From 43-108 sp001915545 (lineage in GTDB: Bacteria; Bacteroidota; Bacteroidia; Bacteroidales; Bacteroidaceae), in NCBI GenBank assembly GCA_902491215.1, contig CABUGV010000009.1:1-64000 (forward strand): a stretch of 64,000 nucleotides of DNA, given 5' to 3'. Below the pieces are notes generated by a model that saw only the letters and a list, made by a program, of their open reading frames with translations, did no database searches and had not been told where the DNA came from. Below are positions 44,978-55,500 of this stretch, in pieces. Numbering within the stretch: position 1 is the stretch's first letter; every line of letters starts with the position of its first letter. Position numbers and translations under genes: made by a program.

Positions 44978-47262
44978 ATGAAATTAAAATCTGGATTTCT
45001 GCCCCTGGCACTAGCACTGACTGTAAGTACGGCGAGTTACGGGGCACAAAAAAATGAGAGTGAAAAAGTAATTGACATCGTCAACAAGGTCAATCAACAT
45101 TGGCAGGAAAACAATAAGGCGGAGTCAAAAGTGCTTTCTGGCACAATGCGGCCTACCACACAGGCAACATGGAAGCATATTTCCTTACTGGCAATGATGC
45201 ATACAGGGAATATTCGGAAACATGGGCAAACTACAATCAGTGGATGGGCGCTAAGGAAAGAGACAAGAAGAGGTGGAAGTATCGCTACGGAGAAACAAAA
45301 GACCATGTGCTATTCGGAGACTGGCGGATTTGTTTCCAGACATACATAGACCTTTACAACATCAATCCTGAAGAGCGCAAGGTGAGACGTGCAAAGGAAG
45401 TTATGGGATACCAGATTACTACACCAGTAAAAGATTATTGGTGGTGGAGCGACGGTCTCTACATGGTTATGCCTGTGATGACCAAAATGTACAAACTGAC
45501 TGGCGACAGGAAGTATCTGGACAAACTTTACGAATATCTGCTGGCCTCAGACAGCATCATGTTCGACAAGGAAGAAAATCTATATTACCGCGATGCAAAG
45601 TATGTTTACCCAAAACATAAAACAGCCAACGGCATAAAGGATTTTTGGGCTCGCGGTGACGGATGGGTTCTCGCAGGTTTGGCAAAGGTTCTCAAGGATA
45701 TGCCCGATGATTTCCGACACAGACCATTCTTCGTTGACAAATACATAAAGATGGCAAAGGCTGTGGCTGCACTTCAGCAGCCAGAAGGCTATTGGACAAG
45801 GAGCATGAAGGATCCTCAGTGCGCACCGGGTCCTGAAACAAGCGGTACTGCATTCTTTACGTATGGCATAATATGGGGTATCAATAATGGATATCTTCAG
45901 GAAGAAGAATTCAAGCCTGTCATTGACAAGGCATGGAAGTATCTTTCCAAAACTGCATTGCAGAAAGACGGAACAGTCGGCTATGTACAGCCTATCGGTG
46001 AAAGAGCCATTCCTGGTCAGGTTATAGACGCACGCTCGACAGCCAATTTCGGTGTAGGCGCATTTCTATTGGCATCATGCGAATATGCGCGCTATCTGAA
46101 AACGAAGGAACAGAGCGACAGACAATATTGGTGCAAACTGGCCTATGACATGGCAAAGCCGGTATTGAGCAACATGGCAAACGGAACTCTTCAGAAGAAC
46201 ATGATAGTGGAAGTCAGCCCAACATGGGACGGACGCAACAAGAAAGTTGCATATATGGAATGTTTCGGTCGCCTAATGGCCGGTATAGCTCCATGGCTTG
46301 CTCTTCCTGACGACGATACAGAAGAAGGAAAAATGAGACACCAGCTTCGCGAATGGGCGCTTAAGAGCTATGCAAATGCAGTTGACCCTCAGAGTACAGA
46401 TTATCTTTTGTGGAACGGACACAGCCAGGCACTTGTAGACGCAGCGTACATTGCAGAAAGCTTTATAAGAGCTTACGATCAGCTCTGGGTTCCATTGGAC
46501 GAAACGACAAAGCAGAGATACATTAAGGAGTTCTCAAGCCTGAGATGGGTTGATCCACCTTACTCAAACTGGTTGCTTTTCTCATCAATGGTCGAAAGTT
46601 TCCTTGCAAAGGTAGATGCCAAGTATGACAAATACAGAGTAAACTCAGCACTGAGAAAGATTGAGGAATGGTATGTCGGTGACGGATGGTATTCTGACGG
46701 TCCTTCATACGCATTCGATTACTATGGAAGCTACGTTATACATCCTATGTATTTGGAAACCTTGCATACAATGGCAGAGGCAGGTGTCCGCGGATATGAC
46801 TACAGAGGTATGTGGAATAAAGCTCTGAGACGTACACAGAAGTACAGTCTTGTTCTCGAACGCTTCATATCGCCTGATGGATATTTCCCTGCATTCGGAA
46901 GATCAATCCCTTACCGAATGGCGGCAATGCAGCCTCTCGCTATGATGGCATGGTACGGACGTCTCCCGGCCGGTGTATCAGAGGCACAGGTAAGATGCGC
47001 ATTGACAGAGGCTTTCAGACGCATGTTCGATGATAACAATAATTATAATGAAGGAGGATTCCTCACTATAGGATTTACAGGAAGTCAGCCGAACAGTGCC
47101 GATTACTATACAAACAACGGCAGCTTGTACATGACATCGTTGTCATTCTTACCTCTTGGACTGCCTGCATCTCACTCTTTCTGGACAGATGCACCGCAAC
47201 CTTGGACGCAACAGAAAGCATGGAAGGGAAAGGCATTTCCAAAAGATCATAGATGGGACTAA
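44978..47262 (+). pseudogene. GH105-DUF2264 fusion with one-base frameshift near the N-terminus
   Basis: The first frame (44978-45349) starts MKLKSGFLPLALALTVSTAS, a signal peptide, and reads GH105 sequence up to NKAESK. The second frame continues as SAFWHNAAYHTGNMEAYFLTG from about 45131 to 47262. Adding one A to the AAAA at 45127-45130 joins them into about 761 residues. The GH105 part (to about residue 370) has YHTGNMEAY, WWWSDGLYMVMPV and DFWARGDGWVLAGLAKVL with the catalytic Asp, and removes unsaturated galacturonic acid left by pectin lyases. The rest matches DUF2264 (VEVSPTWDGRNKKVAYMECF, DYYTNNGSLYM), some of which are placed in GH family 154. An internal start at 45169 would lose secretion and N-terminal strands. 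Confidence 0.85.
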
Positions 47263-47632
47263 GATAATAATTGTAAAGTAAAATAAAATGCATCTTTTCA
47301 AGATGCTGTACTTATGACAAAAGCAGATCTGTGGGGCAAGGGAGCCCATTGCAGATCTGCTTCTTATTTTTAGCATACAAGTATGTTATAATTTACTTTT
47401 TAAGGACGTAAGTATCTTATTTAAAGATAGTAATACGTTGAATATGTCTTCGCTGGATGAATTATGCTCTTTAACAGAAATACAGCTAACTTGCTAATAA
47501 GGATCATTAACTATACATTTTAAGATATTACTCGCCAATCGTAAAATATTACATCTAATAATATTTTTCTCCATTTTTTACTCTTGAGTTTATTTCTTAT
47601 TTTGCGCCTGTAAAAATAAAAAGTTACGGGCT
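47263..47632. other. Intergenic region upstream of GH2
   Basis: About 370 bases without a gene. It holds a small hairpin (GCATCTT/AAGATGC, 47290-47306), the terminator at 47321-47362, and a near-consensus -7 TTATTTTG (47597-47604) 28 bp before GH2. It therefore divides two transcription units. Confidence 0.55.
47321..47362 (+). terminator. Intrinsic terminator after GH105-DUF2264
   Basis: AAGCAGATCTG-GGGC pairs with GCCC-GCAGATCTGCTT. It is followed by TTCTTATTTTT on the plus strand. Confidence 0.8.
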
Positions 47633-50407
47633 ATGAAAAAAACATTTATATCTTTGCTTTTAACAGCATCTATATGCGGATACGCAAACGATCGAGATGT
47701 TCTGGATCTGAGCGGTAAATGGACTGTCGGATTGGACAGTACCGATATAGGTTTGACTGAAAACTGGCAAGAACGATTATTCACAACTCCAATATCTCTA
47801 CCAGGAACAACAGATGGTGCAGGACTGGGTATTGAAAATACTCTAAAGCCAGCTCTGACTAAACCACAGCTTACTTATCTCACTAGAAAACATAAGCATG
47901 TGGGACCGGCGTGGTATTCAAGAAATATTGAAATTCCAAAGGATTGGAACGGCAAAGATATATTCCTTACACTCGAAAGAGCGATGTGGGACACTCAGGT
48001 TTGGATTGACGGAAAGAAAGTGGAAGGACACGAAGAAAGTCTTGTCACTCCTCACCACTATGATATAACACGATATGTCACTCCTGGAAGCAAACATCTG
48101 ATTTCTATCAGAGTTGACAATCGTAAGCGGTATGACATTTCAAACGGAATGGCACATGCCTACACTAATCACACGCAGATTATATGGAACGGAATCCTCG
48201 GTGACATGGAAATTCAAGCTAAAGATCCTGTCAGAATTGAAACTGTAGATCTGTATCCTGATTTGAATAGCAACAATGTAAAGGCGGTCATTGAAATTTC
48301 CAACAACAGCGGAAGCGAAAGGGAAGCTGTAATTCAGTTCGGCGTAAAAGGACTGAAAGACATTGCGCCAAGCAAAAAGACTGTTGCATTGAAAAAAGGT
48401 GTGAACAGAATCGAGACTGTTCAAGACATGGGAAACAGCTATGTCAAGTGGAGCGAATTTACACCTGAAATATACACAGCCTCCGTATCACTGGAGTCGG
48501 AAGGTATGAAATCGCAAAAGGAAGAAACGTTCGGCATGCGTGAACTGAAACGTGACGGCAATAAGCTGATTCTCAACGACGCACCGTTATTTCTCCGCGG
48601 AACATTGGAGTGCTGTATATTCCCACTCACAGGAACACCGCCAATGGATAAAAAAGGATGGAAGAAAGTGTTCAGCGCTGCAAAAGAATATGGCCTTAAC
48701 CACTTGCGTTTCCATTCATGGTGTCCGCCAGAGGCCGCATTCGAAGCAGCAGACGAGATGGGATTTTATCTTCAGATAGAGCTTCCAGCATGGGTACTGA
48801 CTATAGGAAAGAGCCCGGACGCAGTCAGATTCCTTCGCGCAGAAGCCGAAAACATCAGAAGAGAATATGGCAATCATCCGTCTCTCTGCCTCTGGAGTTT
48901 GGGCAACGAGCTTCAGGGTGATTTCAGAATATTGTCGGACATGCTTGATGAACTCAAAGCCAAAGATTCTCGCCATTTGTACACAACAACATCATTCACA
49001 TTCGAAAACGGACACGGAAGATGGCCGGAAAAGAATGATGACTACTTTGTTACTCAATGGACAAAAAAAGGATGGGTGAGAGGCCAGGGCGTATTCAATC
49101 AGGAAGTTCCTTCATTTGACAAGAACTACAACGCGTCAGTAGAAGGAATGGAAGTGCCGTTGATTACGCACGAAGTAGGACAATATTCCGTATATCCGGA
49201 TCTGAACGAAATTAAGAAATACAAGGGTGTGCTGATGCCACTCAACTTTATGGCTGTAAAGGAAGATCTGATAAAGAAAGGTCTGATTGACAAAGCTGAT
49301 GACTATCTGAAATCTTCAGGCAAGCTTGCTGCCATACTCTATAAAGAAGAAATAGAACGTGCGCTCAAGACTGCAGGAATAAGCGGTTTCCAACTCCTCG
49401 ACCTGCACGATTTCCCTGGACAAGGAACAGCACTTGTAGGATTGCTCAATGCATTTTGGGAAAGCAAGGGAATCATAGATGGAAAAGATTTCAGAGAATT
49501 CTGTTCACCTGTCGTACCATTGCTCAATTTCCCTAAGGCAATATATCTCAACAGCGAAACATTCAATGGCGAATTTGTTGTATGCAACTATGGTAAATCA
49601 GTTCTTCACAACAAGAATATTGAATGGACAGTTTCTTGCAACGGCAAGAAAATCAGCAGCGGAAAAACTCAGGTAAGCAGTTTGGGTATAGGTTACAATG
49701 GTGAATTAGGCACTATGTCAGTGCCATTGGCAAATATAACTGAAGCCTCTAAGCTCGAAATTGAACTTGGAATAGAGGGCACAGATTACAAAAACCGTTG
49801 GAATATATGGGTATACCCAGATAATCAGACAGTGGAATGGGGCGATGTAGTATACACAAGAGATTTTGCTGAAGCAGAATCGCTCCTTGCACAGGGCAAA
49901 AAGGTTTTGTTCAACCCTGATTGGAAAACAATGAAGGGTATTGAGGGAAAGTTTGTCCCTGTATTCTGGAGCCCTGTGCATTTCCCTAACCAGGCAGGAA
50001 CTATGGGCTTGCTGTGCAATCCTAAGCACGATGTATTGAAGCAGTTCCCTACAGACAGCTACACTGATTGGCAGTGGTGGGATCTCAACATCAACTCTAC
50101 GACGCTCATTACGGACAATCTCAAAGGCGGTGACGCAATTGTTGAAATGATTGACAACTTTGCCAATAACCGCAAGCTTGCATCATTGTACGAAGGTCAG
50201 GTAGGAAACGGTAAGCTCATGCTGGCTACATTCGATCTGGAAAGAAATCTTGACAAGAGACCTGTTGCCAAGCAAATGCTCATATCAATACTTGACTACA
50301 TGAACAGCGACAAGTTTAATCCGTCTGTGTTAAGCAATTTCGATGTACTGAAAGACATAGTAGGCAAAACTGAGAACAACAAGCAGTCAGCAGAAGGAAT
50401 TTATTAA
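47633..50407 (+). CDS. GH2 glycoside hydrolase (beta-galactosidase/glucuronidase type)
   Basis: A 924-residue secreted enzyme; signal peptide MKKTFISLLLTASICGYA. The sugar-binding domain (GPAWYSRNIEIPKDW, RAMWDTQVWIDGKKVEGH) and immunoglobulin-like domain precede the TIM barrel. In the barrel LWSLGNELQG gives the acid/base Glu and ITHEVGQYSVYP the nucleophile Glu. The C-terminal 350 residues (from about 575) add beta-sandwich and accessory domains. Substrate could be galactose, glucuronate or arabinopyranose; sequence alone does not decide. It starts a new operon with the sugar porter, SGNH and DUF5107 genes (gaps of 19 to 27 nt). Confidence 0.9.
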   Translation: MKKTFISLLLTASICGYANDRDVLDLSGKWTVGLDSTDIGLTENWQERLFTTPISLPGTTDGAGLGIENTLKPALTKPQLTYLTRKHKHVGPAWYSRNIEIPKDWNGKDIFLTLERAMWDTQVWIDGKKVEGHEESLVTPHHYDITRYVTPGSKHLISIRVDNRKRYDISNGMAHAYTNHTQIIWNGILGDMEIQAKDPVRIETVDLYPDLNSNNVKAVIEISNNSGSEREAVIQFGVKGLKDIAPSKKTVALKKGVNRIETVQDMGNSYVKWSEFTPEIYTASVSLESEGMKSQKEETFGMRELKRDGNKLILNDAPLFLRGTLECCIFPLTGTPPMDKKGWKKVFSAAKEYGLNHLRFHSWCPPEAAFEAADEMGFYLQIELPAWVLTIGKSPDAVRFLRAEAENIRREYGNHPSLCLWSLGNELQGDFRILSDMLDELKAKDSRHLYTTTSFTFENGHGRWPEKNDDYFVTQWTKKGWVRGQGVFNQEVPSFDKNYNASVEGMEVPLITHEVGQYSVYPDLNEIKKYKGVLMPLNFMAVKEDLIKKGLIDKADDYLKSSGKLAAILYKEEIERALKTAGISGFQLLDLHDFPGQGTALVGLLNAFWESKGIIDGKDFREFCSPVVPLLNFPKAIYLNSETFNGEFVVCNYGKSVLHNKNIEWTVSCNGKKISSGKTQVSSLGIGYNGELGTMSVPLANITEASKLEIELGIEGTDYKNRWNIWVYPDNQTVEWGDVVYTRDFAEAESLLAQGKKVLFNPDWKTMKGIEGKFVPVFWSPVHFPNQAGTMGLLCNPKHDVLKQFPTDSYTDWQWWDLNINSTTLITDNLKGGDAIVEMIDNFANNRKLASLYEGQVGNGKLMLATFDLERNLDKRPVAKQMLISILDYMNSDKFNPSVLSNFDVLKDIVGKTENNKQSAEGIY

Positions 50408-50430
50408 CCTTAACAAATCAACATATAGTC

Positions 50431-51819
50431 ATGACAGAATACAATAAGAAATTCGTTTATTTCATCTGCATCGTATCCGCAATGGGTGGTTTGCTGTTCG
50501 GATATGATTGGGTTGTAATCGGTGGAGCAAAACCGTTTTATGAAGTATACTTCGGTATAAGCGACAATGAAGGTATGCAGGCTTTGGCCATGAGCATCGC
50601 TCTGCTTGGATGTCTGATCGGTGCTACAGCTGCAGGATGGCTTGCCGACCGCTACGGACGTAAGCGCCTGCTCACACTCTCGGCTCTCGTTTTCTTCGTA
50701 TCGTCGTGGGCAACTGGAGCTTCAGATTCACTGGTGCCGTTCATCGTATCCCGTTGGGTTGGAGGTATTGCAATAGGATTGGCAGCCGATTTGTCTCCGA
50801 TGTATATTGCAGAAGTTGCTCCGACAAAGATACGAGGCAAACTTGTAACTCTCAATCAGCTCACAATAGTGTTGGGTATTCTTGGAGCTCAGATTGTCAA
50901 TATGCTCATAGCCGAACCTGTACCAGAAGGTGCCACTGCTGCAGATATAGCAGCATCGTGGAATGGAACTGACGGCTGGCGATACATGTTCTGGGCGGTG
51001 TGTGTACCTTCAGGCATATTCTTTATACTGTCGATATTCATACCTGAAAGTCCTCGCTGGTTGGCATCAATCGGAAAGACATCTGAATCGCTTATCGTCC
51101 TGAAGTCGATTGGAGGTACAGAATATGCAGAAAAGGAGCTCTCATGCTATGTAAATACAGCAAGCTCTGCACACGAAAGCAAAGGTGCACTTTCAGCTCT
51201 GTTCTCTTCAAAAATGAGAAATGTTCTGATTATAGGTCTCGTAGTTGCAGTTTTCCAGCAGTGGAGCGGAACCAACGTTATTTTCAACTACGCACAGGAA
51301 ATATTCCAAGCTGCAGGCTACGGCATTTCCGACGTGCTCATGAATATAGTTGTGACAGGAATTGCAAATCTGCTTTTCACATTCGTCGCAATATATACAG
51401 TGGACAAGTTGGGAAGAAAGACTCTGATGCTCATCGGTTCATTGGGATTGGCAGGAATATATGCAATGCTGGGACTTTGCTACTTCTTTGAATTCCAAGG
51501 TTTCATAATGATAATCTTCGTTGTCCTTGCAATCGGCTTCTACGCCATGTCTCTCGGCCCTATCACATGGGTACTTCTTTCAGAAATATTCCCTAACAGA
51601 GTACGTGGAGTTGCAATGGCGGTGTGCACAGCATCATTGTGGATAGCATCATTCCTGCTTACCTACACATTCCCGTTCTTAAACAAAGGACTCGGAACAG
51701 GCGGAACATTCTGGCTGTATGCAGTAATATGCTTCGCAGGATATCTGTTTGTACTCAAACGTATTCCTGAGACAAAGGGCAAATCGCTTGAGGAGCTTGA
51801 AAAAGAACTGATAAAGTAA
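50431..51819 (+). CDS. MFS sugar porter (XylE-like proton symporter)
   Basis: A 462-residue inner-membrane protein with 12 predicted helices. Sugar-porter signatures are GGLLFGYDWVVIGG, GWLADRYGRKR, PESPRWLASIGK, QQWSGTNVIFNYA, DKLGRKTL and PETKGKSLEELEKEL. It would import a free hexose, pentose or deoxysugar released by the enzymes around it. It lies 23 nt after GH2 and is the only transporter seen in the glycan locus. Confidence 0.93.
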   Translation: MTEYNKKFVYFICIVSAMGGLLFGYDWVVIGGAKPFYEVYFGISDNEGMQALAMSIALLGCLIGATAAGWLADRYGRKRLLTLSALVFFVSSWATGASDSLVPFIVSRWVGGIAIGLAADLSPMYIAEVAPTKIRGKLVTLNQLTIVLGILGAQIVNMLIAEPVPEGATAADIAASWNGTDGWRYMFWAVCVPSGIFFILSIFIPESPRWLASIGKTSESLIVLKSIGGTEYAEKELSCYVNTASSAHESKGALSALFSSKMRNVLIIGLVVAVFQQWSGTNVIFNYAQEIFQAAGYGISDVLMNIVVTGIANLLFTFVAIYTVDKLGRKTLMLIGSLGLAGIYAMLGLCYFFEFQGFIMIIFVVLAIGFYAMSLGPITWVLLSEIFPNRVRGVAMAVCTASLWIASFLLTYTFPFLNKGLGTGGTFWLYAVICFAGYLFVLKRIPETKGKSLEELEKELIK

Positions 51820-51838
51820 CATCTCAGCAATACGATAT

Positions 51839-52537
51839 ATGAAAGCCATTATATTTCTGCTGGCCATTTTTATGACGTTGAATTCTGAAGCGCAGATTGC
51901 TGAAAAGGAAACTTATTTGGCAGACTTCAAAAAGGAATTGTCGAAACAGTGGCCGGACAACAGAACATTGAACATAGTGTTTCACGGACACAGCGTGCCG
52001 TCAGGATATTTCAAGACGCCGGCAGTAAACACATTGCAGGCTTATCCTCATCTGGTATTCCATGCGCTAAAAACACATTATCCGTACTCAGTACTTAACG
52101 TCATCACTACTTCAATTGGAGGAGAAAATGCCGAGAACGGAGAAAAACGTTTCGCTGAAGAAGTTCTGTCGCATAGGCCCGATGTTCTTTTCATCGACTA
52201 TGCTCTTAATGACAGAGGGATAGGAGTGGAAAGAAGCCGAAAGGCATGGGAAAGCATGATCAAGTCTGCATTGGAAAGAAACATTAAAGTCATATTGATG
52301 ACTCCAACTCCGGATATGAACGAAAATATTCTTGATGATGATTCAAAATTGAATGCGCACACCAAGATGATTCGTGAACTTGCAGAGAAGTACCACACCG
52401 GCTTGGTAGATTCATATTCAATTTTCAAAGAAAAAGCTGTCAAAGGCGAAAAGCTGGAAACTTATATGAGCCAAAGCAACCATCCAAATTGCGCAGGTCA
52501 TAATGCAGTAGCCTCAGAAATAATAACATGGTTTTAA
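51839..52537 (+). CDS. SGNH/GDSL-type hydrolase, secreted
   Basis: A 232-residue protein with signal peptide MKAIIFLLAIFMTLNSEAQ. SGNH blocks are FHGHSVPSGYF (nucleophile Ser in GHS), SIGGENAENGEKRF (Gly), DYALNDRGIGVERS (Asn), and a final SNHPNCAGHNA with the catalytic His. The residue three before that His is Gln instead of the usual Asp, so the triad may be incomplete or completed elsewhere. It probably deacetylates an oligosaccharide. It lies 19 nt after the porter. Confidence 0.85.
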   Translation: MKAIIFLLAIFMTLNSEAQIAEKETYLADFKKELSKQWPDNRTLNIVFHGHSVPSGYFKTPAVNTLQAYPHLVFHALKTHYPYSVLNVITTSIGGENAENGEKRFAEEVLSHRPDVLFIDYALNDRGIGVERSRKAWESMIKSALERNIKVILMTPTPDMNENILDDDSKLNAHTKMIRELAEKYHTGLVDSYSIFKEKAVKGEKLETYMSQSNHPNCAGHNAVASEIITWF

Positions 52538-52564
52538 AACAAGAACTTATCAACTTTATACAAT

Positions 52565-55500
52565 ATGGAAAAAATAACTGAATATCTAATAAAAAGTACT
52601 GTCAGTGTCTCAGAAGTTAAGGCTTGGGAAGAAACAGTAATGCTTCCTACATACGGCATCGGCAAAGAGGAGAAGAATCCTATTTTCCTTGAAAAAAGAG
52701 TATATCAGGGAAGCTCCGGCTCCGTTTACCCTTACCCGGTAATAGAAAAGATATGCGACGAAAAACACGATGCTCCATATAAGGCAGTGTTCATCGAGAA
52801 TGAATACATTAAGGTAATGATTCTGCCTGAGCTCGGCGGACGCATACAGATGGCATACGACAAAGTAAAGAAACGCCACTTCGTATATTACAATCAGGTC
52901 ATCAAGCCTGCCCTTGTTGGACTTACAGGTCCATGGATCTCAGGAGGTATCGAATTCAACTGGCCGCAGCATCACCGTCCTAGCACATATCTGCCTACAG
53001 ACTGCCGCATTGAGCGCCACGAAGACGGAAGCGTGACTGTATGGTGCAGTGAGGTTGAGCGCATGTTCCGCACAAAAGGCATGGCTGGTTTCACACTATA
53101 TCCAGGCAAGGCATATATTGAAATACGTGCCAAGGTGTACAACCGCACTCCATTCCCTCAGACATTCCTTTGGTGGGCCAACCCAGCCGTTTCTGTAGGA
53201 GACGACTACTATTCAGTATTCCCGCCTGATGTAAATGCAGTATTCGATCATGGAAAGCGTGCCGTATCAAGTTTCCCTATTGCAACAGGCACATACTACA
53301 AATGGGACTATTCGGCAGGTGTAGATATTTCACGTTACAAGAACATACCTGTGCCGACATCATATATGGCAGTAAATTCCAAGTATGACTTTGTTGGAGG
53401 ATATGATGAGCGTGAAAAAGCCGGACTTCTCCACGTTGCCGACCACCACGTAAACACTGGCAAGAAGCAGTGGACATGGGGTTGTGGCGACTTCGGACAG
53501 GCATGGGACAGAAACCTTACCGATGAGGACGGCCCATACATCGAACTTATGACAGGTATGTACTGCGACAATCAGCCTGACTTCGCATGGCTTCAGCCGT
53601 ATGAAGAAAAATCATGGGTGCAGTATTTCATGCCGTACCACGATGCAGGAATGGTGAAGAACGCCACCAAAGACGCTGTCGTGAACATCGAATCAATCGA
53701 AGGAGGACGCATGCGCATAATCCTCTATACAACTTCAGCATACGACAACGCACGCATAATCCTCTCGTCTGCATCGTCGGTATATCTTGACGAAAAAGTG
53801 TCTGTATCGCCTCTCAAGAGCTACACAGCCATCGTTGACTGCAAGGGAGAGACGCTCAGCAATCTTGATTTGAAGGTTACAGATGCGCATGGCCACATAC
53901 TTGTAGCATACAAGGCAGACAAACCAGAAATCAAGCCGGTACCAGATCCAGCTCGTGCAGCAAAAGCACCAAAGGAAATATCAAGCATGGAACAGCTTTT
54001 CCTTACAGGACAGCATCTGGAGCAGTATCGCCATGCTACATATTCTCCGATGGATTACTACATGGAGGCACTCAGCCGTGAGGAATCGGACATCCGTTGC
54101 AACAATGCCGTAGGACTTCTTCTCATGCGCAAGGGCAAATTTGCAGAAGCGCTTCCTTACTTCGAGCGTGCAGTTAAGACACAGACAGAACGCAATCCTA
54201 ACCCTTACGACGGCGAACCGCTCTACAACATGGGATGGTGCAAGAAGATGCTCGGCGACAATGACGGCGCCTACGATGCATTCTTCAAGTCTACATGGAA
54301 TGCAGCATGGCAGGATGCCGGCTATATGGGTCTTGCACAGATCGACACTCTCAGAGGCAACCTCGCCCAGGCACTTGAGCACATCGACAAATCTCTCATC
54401 CGCAACTGGCACAACCATCGTGCACGCCAGCTGAAGGTTTCCATTCTCCGCCACCTCGGACGCACGGACGAAGCCATGGCGCTTGCAGAAGATTCTGTCA
54501 AGATTGATTCCTTCAATGCAGGATGCATCTACGAAATGTACACCATACAGACAGAAAAAGGCGACACCAAGAGTGCAGAAAAGTCACGTCAACTTCTTGA
54601 AATGCTTATAGGCAAGTCCGTACACACCTGTATGGAATATGCATTGGACTACGCAGCTGCGGGACTCTATGCCGAGGCAACTCAACTTCTTGAAATGTTT
54701 GCAGTTAAGGGAAATGAAACATACCCGATGGTATACTACACTTTGGCATATCTGGCATCATGCCAAGGCAACAGCGAGAAAGCCGTTGAACTTTGCGAAA
54801 AGGCAGAGAAAATGTCGCCAGACTACTGCTTCCCTAACCGAATAGAAGAAGTTCTGATATTGCAGAACGCCATAAAGATGAATCCAAGAGGGGCAAAAGC
54901 ACCTTACTATCTCGGCAACTTCTGGTATTATGCACGCCAGTACAAGGAAGCCGTTGAGTGCTGGGAACTCTCCGTATCAATCGACGATACATTCCCTACA
55001 GTTCTGCGCAACCTTGCCCTTGCATACTACAACAAGCAGGGCGATGCATCCAAGGCAAAAGATGCCATCGAAAAAGCCTACGCACTGGATACAACCGACG
55101 CCCGTATCCTCATGGAGCTCGATCAGCTCTACAAGAAGCTTCACGTATCGCACAGCGAGCGACTGAAGTTCCTCGAAAGCCATGCACAGGAAGTTGAGAA
55201 GCGTGATGACCTCTGCATCGAGCGCATAACACTCTACAACCAGTTGGGTGAAACCGATAAGGCACTCTCGCTGATAAACGGACGCCACTACCATCCTTGG
55301 GAAGGCGGCGAAGGCAAGGTCACAGGCCAGTTCCTCATCTGCATCACCGAACTTGCAAGAAAGGCAATGGCCGAAGGACGATATGCCGATGCACTTGAAC
55401 TGTTCAAGAAGACCGAACACTACCCAGTGAACCTCGGTGAAGGCAAGCTTGCTACGGCCGAAGAAAACGACGTGCACTATCTTATGGGATGTGCCTACGA

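Noticed and set aside
45169..47262. Treating the internal ATG at 45169 as the true start of the GH105-DUF2264 gene
   Set aside because: It would drop the signal peptide and the conserved N-terminal GH105 helix that are present in the adjacent frame.
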